DNA from: Entonaema liquescens
Lineage: Eukaryota; Ascomycota; Sordariomycetes; Xylariales; Xylariaceae
Assembly (NCBI GenBank): GCA_902805475.1
Contig: CADCSX010000010.1
Coordinates: 124,001 to 188,000 of the forward strand
Length of the DNA stretch: 64,000 bases
Direction of reading: 5' to 3'
The position numbers were made by a program, and so were the translations under genes. Each line of letters starts with the position of its first letter. Within the stretch, counting starts at the first letter, position 1. The notes beneath the pieces were generated by a model. The model worked only from the letters and a program-made list of their open reading frames with translations. It was not told the origin of the DNA and searched no databases. Positions 10,411 to 20,282 of the stretch are shown in pieces.

Positions 10411-11745
10411 ATGTCTCTAAGCGATCACCCCAAAGCTTACGGCACCGCCGCCGTAGCAGTTGCTTTTACGGCCGGGGTCTTCGTCACACTCGGCTTCAAA
10501 GACCTATACCCGGACTTAGAACGCCGGTTCCAACAGCGGGGCCCACGGCGCACCCAGCGCGCCGTAGCAGACAACCGGCGATCAAGTCTATTCTGGGGAG
10601 GTCCGGTTGAGCTTACAGATCGCGAAGTACCAGAAGCACTGGTTCCCCGCGACGACGGAATCAGCGATGGAATCGAGGGGTGCATCGGGCGGACACCACT
10701 AATCCGGATCCACAGCCTCTCCGAGGCCACGGGGCGTACCATCTTGGCCAAAGCCGAATTCCTGAATGGTGCCGGTAATAGCCCTAAAGATAGGGTTGCG
10801 CTGAATATGATCCAAGTCGCCGAAGAGGAAGGATTCCTCAAGCCTGGACGTGGGGATACTATTTACGAGGGCACCGTTGGAAGTACGGGGATATCGATTG
10901 CGGCGCTGGCTCGTGCTAAGGGGTATCGCGCGCATATATGTATGCCGGACGACCAGGCCCGCGAGAAATCAGATTTACTGCATCACCTGGGCGCGACGGT
11001 TGAGCGAGTTCCCGTGCAGCCCATCACGTCTCCCGAGCATTTCGTGAACCTAGCGCGGCGCCGAGCCGTAGAGCACACACGCTCAAACGCCGACTCTAGC
11101 GTGGGATTCTTCGCAGACCAATTCGAGTCTCCCTCCAACTGGCAAGCACACTTCAAGACCACCGGCCCAGAGATCTACGCCCAGACGCATGGGAACATTG
11201 ATGCTTGGGTAGCAGGCGCCGGTACAGGAGGTACCATTTCAGGGGTAGCCAGGTATCTGAAAGAGGAAGCGAAGCTGAAGGACTTAAAGGTGGTGCTGGC
11301 AGATCCGCAGGGTAGCGGGCTATACAACAAAGTCCGACATGGTGTCATGTATTCATCCACAGAGAAGGAGGGCACAAGACGACGACAGCAAGTCGATACA
11401 ATCGTGGAGGGTGTGGGTATCAACCGGATTACCGAGAACTTCGAAGCTGGACGGGATTTAGTCGACACGGCGGTACGAGTCACCGATGAGCAAGCGTGCA
11501 AGATGGCACGGTGGCTAGTTGAAAACGATGGTATTTTCTGCGGCAGCAGCAGTGCGGTAAACTGCGTTGCCGCCGTAGTCACAGCACTCTCACTTCCCGA
11601 GGACAGCCAAGTCGTCACCGTGCTGTGCGACTCCGGAACGAGACATCTAAGCAAATTCTGGAAGCAGATCGCGGAGATGGGTCTAGAAGACGAGCCCAAG
11701 CCGGATAATCTACTGACTCTACTAGGCATCGAAAAGCCAAGGTGA
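10411..11745 (+). CDS. Membrane-anchored cysteine synthase-like PLP enzyme (fold type II, Mcy1/cysteine synthase 2 type)
   Basis: Single exon, 444 aa. Residues 10-29 form a hydrophobic anchor followed by a basic stretch, as in the outer-mitochondrial-membrane cysteine synthase-like protein Mcy1 of yeast. The PLP lysine is K126 in GNSPKDRVAL. The loop at 154-160 reads GTVGSTG; canonical O-acetylserine sulfhydrylases have GNTG there, so the usual Asn is Ser. Further fold type II signs are the glycine loop GAGTGGTISG and CGSSSAVN near the C-terminus, the Ser that contacts the PLP ring nitrogen. The expected reaction is cysteine formation from O-acetylserine, but for this membrane-anchored subgroup the physiological substrate is unsettled. 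The start codon is preceded by an A-rich leader. Confidence 0.85.
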   Translation: MSLSDHPKAYGTAAVAVAFTAGVFVTLGFKDLYPDLERRFQQRGPRRTQRAVADNRRSSLFWGGPVELTDREVPEALVPRDDGISDGIEGCIGRTPLIRIHSLSEATGRTILAKAEFLNGAGNSPKDRVALNMIQVAEEEGFLKPGRGDTIYEGTVGSTGISIAALARAKGYRAHICMPDDQAREKSDLLHHLGATVERVPVQPITSPEHFVNLARRRAVEHTRSNADSSVGFFADQFESPSNWQAHFKTTGPEIYAQTHGNIDAWVAGAGTGGTISGVARYLKEEAKLKDLKVVLADPQGSGLYNKVRHGVMYSSTEKEGTRRRQQVDTIVEGVGINRITENFEAGRDLVDTAVRVTDEQACKMARWLVENDGIFCGSSSAVNCVAAVVTALSLPEDSQVVTVLCDSGTRHLSKFWKQIAEMGLEDEPKPDNLLTLLGIEKPR

Positions 11746-12220
11746 GGGGAATCTTTATATATGGTACCGGCCGATACGGGCCTGGGTTACAAAGTACATG
11801 GAATTACTAGCTTCTTGTTGGGCGAATTCCCAATAGATGCCATTGGTTTATGGTACAGGGGGTTGCCTCGCATCTAAAGCCACTTGGTAGGGCAGGAAAC
11901 AAATTATGTTGGCGCAAGGCCAGCCCTCAATCTTAAATATCGGAATCGCGAATAGGGAAATATTGACATCTTCCTGCCTGGCCAACAAGTAGAATCCTTA
12001 ACTCCACGCAAACTCAAAACACAACCAATCTCAAAACAAAAGCAACCTGGTCGTCGACCGAATCCGAGACGCCTGCCATGAGACACCTGCCATCTATGAT
12101 GCCACGGCGTGTGATGCTTATGAAACTCATGCAACCTCATGAGACACCGTATCTATGCTGCAGCTAAGGCAGACCAAACGAGGCAAAGATAGGTAGATAG
12201 GCCAAGATGTGATATGATAA
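11746..12220. other. Convergent intergenic region
   Basis: 3' flanks of the cysteine synthase-like gene and TFIIS, about 475 bases. No coding pattern seen; the open frame at 11904-12140 on the minus strand has no family features. Confidence 0.55.
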
Positions 12221-13305
12221 TCAAGAGAACTATACAACATTAATCAGTACGAATATTACTCAGAATCATAAAAGTAGAGATATGAAGAGTCCAAGACTTA
12301 CCTTCCAACGCTTTCCGCAATTCATACATTCGCAAAAGGTAGTCATCGGTTCATCAGCGCTGCGGGTCTGAGCCTGCGTGTAGCTGACCATCTTCTTCTT
12401 GCAGTTGCTGCATTCAAGGCTGTCACTGATACTCTTCTCAGCCATGGGGACTTGAGCCTTCTTCATATTTTCCAATTCGAGCTCGGCTTCGGTCTTGCGC
12501 TGTTGGGCAGACATAAGTTCCTTGGAGGTCATGACGACGAAGCGGTCGGCAGTAATAGTGCCTGACATGACGTTACGGCCTAAATCGGCATTGGTCTTGA
12601 CCTTGAGGTTCTGGAATAAAGACCTTATCTTGTCCTTGTACTCCTTGGTCTCACCCTTGTATGCCTTGAATGCGGCAGCTTCGACCTCGGCAGCGCGCAC
12701 GATGACGTTATCCTCAGACTCGCGCGAGCGGTACGCGAGACCGTTGTAAAGGAGGCCGATGCAGTTGTCGCGAACCTGGGAACCAGTACGGTTGATGTTA
12801 ACCTTATCCGACTTGAAGTTCCGTTTCTCTAGATCACCCTCGTAGGCCTTGTTATTTCCTGCAAGTGGCTTCGGAGCAGGGGAAGCAGCCTTGGACGCGG
12901 GAGATACGGAACCCTTAGGCGCTTTGGCAGATTGCAAGCCCTTGGATTTCTTTTCCAACTCGATGCCTTTCTTCCACTTCGCAACCACTTCAGTCGCAAT
13001 CTTGGCGACGTCCTTGTTCGCATTTCCTCGAAGCTTTCCTACGACAATACCGGCTTTGGTTGTCTGGTAAACGTTAGTATTAGCGCAAGTGAACGCGACA
13101 AGACAATCAGAGAACGATATGGGAGGAGAGTGAGGGGTAAAGTTAGATGAATAGCAGCAGATGCATGACTTACGCGCAACATCTCTTCAGTCGGCGAAGC
13201 AGAGCGAAGAGATTCGATAATGCTAATGATAGCAGAAGGGGGCTCATTGGACTGAGCGGCCTTGTGAAGGGCCTTGACGCGCGCATCGAGTTCTCTCTGA
13301 TCCAT
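12221..13305 (-). CDS. DST1: Transcription elongation factor TFIIS
   Basis: Three exons on the minus strand: 13174-13305, 12302-13063 and a 9-base last exon 12221-12229 encoding only Phe-Ser-stop. Introns are 13064-13173 and 12230-12301. Total 300 aa, close to yeast Dst1 (309 aa). TFIIS rescues backtracked RNA polymerase II by stimulating transcript cleavage. The N-terminal domain (about 1-75) contains TKAGIVVGKLRGN. A Ser/Pro/Lys linker precedes the central Pol II-binding domain (about 120-235, with YRSRESEDNVIV and ADRFVVMTSKELMS). The C-terminal zinc ribbon has paired cysteines (CSNCKKK and CECMNCGKRW) and the essential acidic hairpin motif SADEPMTTF. Without the micro-exon the protein would read into the intron and lose the conserved WKFS end; the reconstructed end is KRWKFS. 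Confidence 0.93.
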
Positions 13306-14591
13306 GATGGGTTATTTGATTCGATTTACGTGAAGCGAGCAGAATTGTGGAAAGCGTATAGAAATCGGCGGTGATGATAAAAGGTATTCGCAATGGAAAT
13401 CGGCGACGAGGTGGGGAAAGGTAAAGGTGCAGAAGGAGGCCAATGCGGTTCAAGCGGTTTAAGCGGTTTAAGTAATTGTCAAAATGGGTTGGCGCAGTTA
13501 GGTGGTACTGGTATGTGACATATACGTGAGTGGCTTCTCTTCCAAACACTTGGAAGTTTGTGTAAACTGTGAGGGACCTAAAAAGGTCAAACGAAACAAG
13601 GCTCCGGAAAAGAGAATGAAAAATGTCAAGAATGAAGCTTCTTCAAAAGCCAAAAGCCAAAAGCCGTTCACGGGTCTCTCCTTGGGCAGCCGCAACCACT
13701 TGCACCGATACAGTCAACGCACGGACCTTATTGGTATTCTGCCGGTGCTTAGCCGAACCAGTCGTAAGATTTAGCCTTATCGATTAGTTTAGATTCGCAT
13801 TGGACGGATGATGGTGAACTGTTCTGTAGGTTCTTATCTCCGAATCAACTTTTAGTGTTACTTTTTAATAGCGTTAACTAATTATTAGAACGTATTTCCT
13901 TTCTCCTTCACAAGTCTCAACGTCAAGATTACTTCAGCTTATATAGAACAACAGATTCATCACGTACATACTTTAAAATATTCTATCTCATTATATCATA
14001 TAACTAGATCTACCTATCTTTATGTTAACATATTCCATACCCCCCTCTCTTTGACCGCTTCAACGAATATGTGTGATCAAGAGAACTTAATAAGAAACAA
14101 TCTGAAGTTACCCCTGATAATATATAACTATAATGAGAACAAAGATTAGAACCTAACAAATGAAACGAATAATAGAGACACTCCTTGGCTAGGTTGCTCG
14201 TAAAAGTAGATCTCTCCTTTCTCACGGTCACAGCTTAGGTTGACGATAACAATCTTTAGTTGTCAATAGCAAACAGGTCTACACCAACAGCGATACGTCA
14301 CAGCTAACCAGTTATACGTAGTAAAGTATGATTTAATTCATGTCTCATCTCTCATGTGCAAGTAGCAAAATAGCTATGGTATCTACCTAGTTATATACTA
14401 GGGAACTCCTCCATAAACAGGGTATCAAATCAAGAAGAACCTGCAGCTGTTGGTATGTGCAAAAAAGAAAACTCCTAACCACTCCAAGCCCCTTTGCTAT
14501 TCTAGAAGTTGGTCCTCATGATCCAACTCGATGAGTTTGTGCAACAAACCCAAAGAATTCAAAACTGGTTATTCCAGGTGTGCTAGGAAAT
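13306..14591. other. Intergenic region
   Basis: About 1.3 kb, AT-rich beyond 13.8 kb, with no convincing coding frame on either strand. Around 13460 there is a short GGTTTAAGC direct repeat in the TFIIS promoter. Nothing else notable. Confidence 0.55.
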
Positions 14592-16450
14592 TCAGCTGAA
14601 TATATCCGGGTACTGGTACTCGGTGCCCGCAGCAGCATTGCCATCCCCCAGAGCAGCTTCATCGCCAGGTGCCTGGAAGTCAAGACGATTCCCATACGTG
14701 TTCAGGAAGTCTTGGACTATATCGAAATCCTCAGGCAGTTGGAGAGATTCGGCCGCCTGGTCTCCAGGTTGCTGCATGGGTGCAGCCGCAGCGACGGGAC
14801 CAGTCTCCTGATTGACAAGATTCGGATCAATCTGGAAGCCATTACTAGCACCAGGTCCGAGATCAAATGTTAAGCCACCCATCGAACCATCGTCTTGGCT
14901 TTGGTTCTGGTTTTGAGGTTGGGTTTGGTTTTGGTTGAGCCCGGCCTCGTCCGCATAGAAGCTATTCGTGATCTCGTCCAGGTACCTGTCCCAAGAAGGG
15001 TCTATGGCCGGGGCTAGTTCGGATGGCGGTTCTGGGCCTCCACCGCTGTTCTCCAAGGTAAAGCCCTCCTCTGCAGTAGTCCTGCGTTTCTTCGGAGCTG
15101 GTTCGTTTTGCGTCGGCTGATATTGCTGCAGCCCAGCGTAACTAGTATCTCCTACCAGACCGCCCATATTGACCTCATCACTAGGCCGGGACCTCTTGAG
15201 AGGTGCGCTATACGTAGGTGCTTGTGGTGCCCGCCTTGTGGAATTGTATCCTATTGATGATACTGGTTCCCTGGTCGTACTAGACGTCAAGCTTGGCTGT
15301 CCTGAGGCGAGCCGGGTAGCCTGAGGTGCAGATACCCTCCTGATTGCTTGGCTCTGAGGCTGGTATCTTTGTGGCATCACCGTCTGGTTCGCCTGCTGAC
15401 GGACTGGCTGGGCTGGCTGGGCTGGCGTCCCCATATTCATTGCTCTGGGCCTGTTCTGCGCCATGGGGGTACGCGATTGGGGCACACCTTGGAAAGCTCT
15501 CTGCGGAGGAATCTGACTCTGGCCATTCCACGCCGCTGTACTCGGCGAGAAATTGAAATTGCCCCGTGCGGTACTGCTATGATCACCTGCTTTGATCCCA
15601 CCAGTTACACCCAGCCTCGCTGTCGACGACGTGATCGTGCCCCGTCCAGCACCGTTCGCAAGCCAAGCACTCCCTGGCGTTGGAATACCGGTAGCAGGAG
15701 TTTTGTGCACTGGTATGCTGTGCTGATTCCCTCGCGCGCGACAGGCCGTAGAGGTGCTGTTGGGGTGCCGAGCGGTCGTTGGGTTGTCTGCTGAGACAGG
15801 GGCGCGAACTGCGACGGCCGACGATGGGTGTTCGGTGTGGGCAGCGCAGTAGGTGTAGCAACGGGCGTGAAGTGGACGCCTGCAGATGGTTCCGAGCTCT
15901 GATACGCTTTTGTTCCCATGGAGCCAGCAGCCATGTTTGGGTAAGGGGTCAGAGGGCTCGTTAGGGTGGCAGGCGAGGTATCGGCAGAATTAACAGACTC
16001 TTCCGGAACTTCTATAAACCCCTTTCCACTGCAATGGGGGCAGAGAATACATTTGCTCTGCCTGCCTTGTGTAGCACTTTGTCTCGGCTTCGGAACGTTG
16101 CGGATAGCTGTAGAGGCGCCATCTTTCGTTGAGTCATGGTAAATAATATTTCCCTTAGGGTTACTAAAGCATAGAGCATATGTTAGTTATCTTATTAGTT
16201 ATTCACTTAGGTATTATATATCCACGTCATTAATAACTTACCCAAACTCCGCACTGTTACCGAAGTGATCAGTAATGTACTTAATCTGAGAATACCCGAC
16301 GGGGTTCTCAAGATTAGGAAACATTCTATTAAATAGGACGGCTGTTTCATGGTACAGCGCCCTCTTCTTTCCTCGAGGGATAGGATGTTGCGGGACGGTC
16401 CTCTTAAGGACGAACTCGATCATTTGATCCGAATATCGGTAGCTCGTCAT
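14592..16450 (-). CDS. Hypothetical Gln/Pro-rich protein with a small N-terminal conserved-looking domain; frame interrupted
   Basis: Exon 1 is 16242-16450 and the second exon starts at 16163 after intron 16164-16241; the join reads EFGNPKGNIIYHD. The first 90 residues look globular (RYSDQMIEFVLKR, then YHETAVLFNRMFPNLENP). A CPHCSGKG motif and a long Ser/Thr/Pro/Gln-rich region follow, with an acidic, Gln/Asn-rich C-terminus. The frame that enters exon 2 closes near 15605. A second frame, open from at least 15700 down to the stop at 14592, carries the C-terminal 370 residues. Joining them needs either a frameshift around 15700-15860 or an unrecognised intron of length 3n+2. One candidate, 15765-15913, has donor GTATCA and acceptor CAACAG. 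No function is assigned; low complexity suggests a nuclear regulatory protein, which is only a guess. Confidence 0.5.
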
Positions 16451-18240
16451 GGTAGCTCCGAGTTACTATAGAAAATTGTGTTAGGTAATTGTAAGTTGAA
16501 CGCGGAATTGTTTTGTTATTGGTTGAGAGGATGTTCAGTTAAGACGATGTTAAGTTAAGATGATGTACGTACGTTGATTGATGTGTTAAGTTATTTGTTG
16601 TTCGGAATTGATCAGAAGAGGCTGAAGCAGAAATAACAATCCAACGTTTTTTTTGGATTGGTCTGATAGGTGACTTCCGTTAGTATTTTCCGTGTTGAAG
16701 AAGAAGAGACGAAAGAAAAGAAAAGATTTCTTGATTTTCCATTCCTTTAAATAATAATCACTTACGTCCTCTGGTAGAGCTTCGTATGCTTGAGGGTGCT
16801 TGCGAAGTTGAAAGTAGGTAAATTGAATTGATGGTTTCTGACTGGACGCGAATTGATGAATGTTAGTTGCAGGAAAATATGACCATGAAGGTTGAATAAA
16901 AATATGTAATTCTAGAGGTACTTGCTGCTACTTAGTGCCGTATGGTGGTTGTCGTGGGTTGTCGTGGGTTGTCGTGGGTTGACAAGTGGTGACGGTGATG
17001 CAAATTGGCAGTGGCTGCAAACTAAATCCTCAAAGATAGGTGTATGCTCGATGCAGATTTTATTGTGAATGCAAAGAGGGTCGAGAGAATAATCGGTAGA
17101 CTTTCCTTCAAAACGTGAATGCAGATTTGAATTAGGGATAAGAAGTTGGCTGCTGCGAGAATTTTAGAAAATTGGGCTTAGGTGTAGGTACCTTAGAAAG
17201 CATTGAGCCCTCGTACTTGACACCGTCAAGACGCTGTCGCAATTCAAGAGGGCGGTAACTCATTAACATACTGCCGCGCGGTAAAGCGATTAAATTCCAC
17301 ATATATAGGAAAGTATTCATACCAGTTTACGTTACAAACCCTCCATAGCTGCACGTCTAGGTATAATATAAGGAAACCCAACAAATTGTAATTCTACTCT
17401 TCCGTCATTATCAACCATATAATAATAGGAAAATCACTGTTACGTTGCCAACGTACCAAAATCCGAAGTTGGATCCTTAATATACATTATCTGGGTAAGT
17501 TTGTTCGGAGTCATACCCTCGTAGTGTTTGTTTGGCCTAGGGAAATAACTTAATAGAAGATAGTTTGGGAAACGGGTAAACATAATCTGTAAGACTTGAG
17601 TGAATGTAACAAGAAGCCTCTCTACAAGCCTGGGTTTGGAAGAGCAGGTCGATGTTCGCTGTAAGATGTGAACCTATTCGTGCTGCTGATACGAAAAGAC
17701 ATAGAGCTAGGTAGTGAATAACTTGTTCCGAATAACAATTCTCGAGGTACAGAAGTCTACATAACTAATTTATAGCTACCATATAACTGTCGTATTCATA
17801 TATATACCTATATAACAACTATCAATGTAGACAGGTGTATAGATAGATACATTATTTGGTAAAGCTCTAATCAACTTAGGGTAAGAAAACGAAGCAAATG
17901 AATAGGTGACTATATTGTGTAATTACTACTGATAAGAATATTTATAGTATCTTTCTTAGGATATAATATGTACGTGTTAAGAGTGTGCAGTCTTGTGGGC
18001 AGCTGGGTAGATAGGCGCTAAACAATTTCTATGAGGTGAAGTGACTAGGTGTTGCTTTCCAGAGAAAGGGGGTTAGGGGTAAAAACAGCATCTAGGAACT
18101 TAGTAAGCTTAATAGGGAACGCGAGCAAGTAGGGATTGTATATTGATTCTATCAGGGTAGAGTATAACCCTAGAACTACATAGCTTCGGGTTTCTCGGTT
18201 ATCTGAATTAGACAAGGGACGGGCTAATCAACCCAAGCCC
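16451..18240. other. Intergenic region with a short tandem repeat
   Basis: 1.8 kb of AT-rich DNA without a convincing gene. It contains three perfect copies of the 10-base unit GTCGTGGGTT at 16951-16980. The minus-strand frame 17132-17320 (62 codons) has no family features and I do not call it. Confidence 0.5.
16951..16980. repeat. Tandem repeat, 10-base unit x3
   Basis: Three perfect consecutive copies of GTCGTGGGTT, preceded by a partial copy. Simple microsatellite-like repeat about 500 bases upstream of the low-complexity hypothetical gene. Confidence 0.9.
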
Positions 18241-19512
18241 CTATAGCCTTGCCTGAACAACTTCCGGATCTCTTTTCATATCCTTAACCTTTTTAAAGTC
18301 TGTGATTTGACCAACCCTCCAACTGATATCCACAGCCCCAGCATCACTCCCCTCTTTCCATCGCCACCGCGGGCTGTCTTGTCGCCCCCTTTCCACTACA
18401 TCTTTAACCCACTTCCCAACAATCGGTAACATCTTGAATGCATGTGCCGAATCGCCCGTAACCACGACGAGCCCCTTCTTTCCTGGCACGAAGTCAATCA
18501 CGTACTCACTATCCGCCGTGTCCGCACACCAGCACACCCGCCTCCCAATCAGTGGCCTGTCCGCTAGTGTAGGCAGCGTCTCCCGTAGCAGGCGCCTTAT
18601 CATGGCCTCGTCAACGGCGGGGATAAACGCGTTGTCATCCGGCGGGAGCGACAGTCCGGACGCTGTGTTGTAGTTGGTATATCCTGCCATAGCAGGGCAG
18701 ATTTTCAGCAGATTGGTACGTCGGTCCGGCTCGAAGAAGAACCCCAGGTCCCGAGCGTACGTCACAGGGATTCCTCGTAGCTGCGCTGCTTCCTCTGGGG
18801 TAAGTTGGATATGAGCTAAAGGCGAAGCTTTGGCAACAACTTGGCTCTTTATCTGAGGCAGGACCGAGCCAAGCGATGCTCCGAGAGTGAGTACAGTTAC
18901 GGAGGCGCTGTAATGCTTGTCACTGGCTGTGGTCACGCCTGTGCAGATATCCCCTGAGTATGTAAGGGTTTTGACTGCTGAGCCAAGGCGGATCGTTACA
19001 CCTAAAGCGATACATGCTGAATATACTGCTGTTAAGGAGTCGGCTGCAGAAACATATCCGGCGAAACTGTTAAAGTAGCCTTTCCATTGCATAGGACCCG
19101 TGAAGGCGGGGGCAACTCTGCGGATATCGTCGCGTGACGTGATAGGCGTGATTTTATTCTTGAAAGCTGGGTGTTGACTGATGGAATTAAGAGCCTTCTG
19201 GAGAGACCTTTTAGCCTTCTCAGGAGCAGTAGCCGAGTTACAGAGCAGGTAACCTGTCTCATGATAGTACGGCGCGAATAGGGGAGATTTCCAAGCGGCT
19301 ATAGCCTCGAGGGCTAACTCAGCATAGAAGGGATCCTCATACTCAGCACGAATAATTTTATTTAGATCATTACCAGCAGAGAGTTCTGGTGGAAAGGTAG
19401 GAGATTTCTCAAGTATAGTGATATTGGTGTAACCGGCTTTAGCAAGGTGATAGGCTGTTGACAGGCCAAAGGTGCCAGCGCCTAAGATGAGGATTGACGT
19501 TTGCTTGTCCAT
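18241..19512 (-). CDS. FAD-dependent amine oxidase, sarcosine / fructosyl-amino-acid / saccharopine oxidase family
   Basis: Single exon, 423 aa. The N-terminal Rossmann motif is ILGAGTFGLSTAYHLAKAG (residues 9-27), followed by an acidic strand end (ILEK). SAGNDLNKIIRAEYED near 45-60 and CWCADT in the C-terminal third are typical of fungal fructosyl-amine, saccharopine and sarcosine-type oxidases. Such enzymes oxidise secondary amines of amino acids, releasing H2O2. The last three residues are Ala-Arg-Leu, which fits the peroxisomal PTS1 consensus; many relatives are peroxisomal. The exact substrate cannot be read from sequence. The gene faces away from a Zn2Cys6 regulator across a 770-bp shared promoter and lies in the same neighbourhood as a Dal5-type permease and a 5-oxoprolinase, suggesting a role in using a cyclic or N-substituted amino acid. 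Confidence 0.85.
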   Translation of the reverse strand: MDKQTSILILGAGTFGLSTAYHLAKAGYTNITILEKSPTFPPELSAGNDLNKIIRAEYEDPFYAELALEAIAAWKSPLFAPYYHETGYLLCNSATAPEKAKRSLQKALNSISQHPAFKNKITPITSRDDIRRVAPAFTGPMQWKGYFNSFAGYVSAADSLTAVYSACIALGVTIRLGSAVKTLTYSGDICTGVTTASDKHYSASVTVLTLGASLGSVLPQIKSQVVAKASPLAHIQLTPEEAAQLRGIPVTYARDLGFFFEPDRRTNLLKICPAMAGYTNYNTASGLSLPPDDNAFIPAVDEAMIRRLLRETLPTLADRPLIGRRVCWCADTADSEYVIDFVPGKKGLVVVTGDSAHAFKMLPIVGKWVKDVVERGRQDSPRWRWKEGSDAGAVDISWRVGQITDFKKVKDMKRDPEVVQARL

Positions 19513-20282
19513 CTCAACAACAACTGGCTGCGAAGACCAAGCGAGGATATGAACCCCATGACAGGTTTTGTGAACTCATATTGGAATAGGTATTCCCTTC
19601 TTTTTACTTTCGTCTCCATGATGAGGAACGGCTATAACTATCTTCCACCGGAGCGGTTTCGGGCGACTATCTAACGAACTCGGACGTGGTTACGTATAGT
19701 TAATCATCTAATTGTTGTTCTATGCGCCTGGAAATCCGATGTCAATAAATTGGATCTTAAGATGGGACTAATCCAGGCTTATGTCATGCCATACTTACGA
19801 TTGGTATACAGAATAGAGGAAACGGCAAGCGACGTGCATATGCCAAGACATGATATCGTGGGGAAGTGGAGAATAAAGTTAGTTGGAGAAAATGGAGACA
19901 CAGTGCGACCTGTCAAAGCTACCAAGTTGGGGAAATGCCGAACGCTAGGGGCCTGTGTAACCATACACAAGAATGATAACTGATAACCGAGATTAGTTAT
20001 CGCTTGTTATCTTTTACCTTACCACACTTAGCACTTCACATGTCCACTAACTAGTTCCGATACCCAACGGTGTAAGCCGAGTTGGAGAACAACGGTCTTA
20101 GCATCAATGGATTGCCCCGACTTTTACGACTCCTCTCCTGACGGATCGTCTGGATCTTGTCAATGTGAGATACCCGCAGAACTTAAGTCTGTAGCAAGGC
20201 GACAATGCATGCATACCAATAACATCCTGTAAATTGATCTTAAGTCGTTGTCACTATCGGCCCCTGTCTACATTAGAGGAGA
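19513..20282. promoter_or_regulatory. Divergent promoter between amine oxidase and Zn2Cys6 regulator
   Basis: 770 bases without a real gene. It contains CGG-TGTAAG-CCG at 20068-20079, an inverted CGG pair with a 6-base spacer, the geometry bound by UaY/Ppr1-type Zn2Cys6 factors. A cluster of CGG triplets lies near 19649-19661. Sites are predicted by pattern only. Confidence 0.35.
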
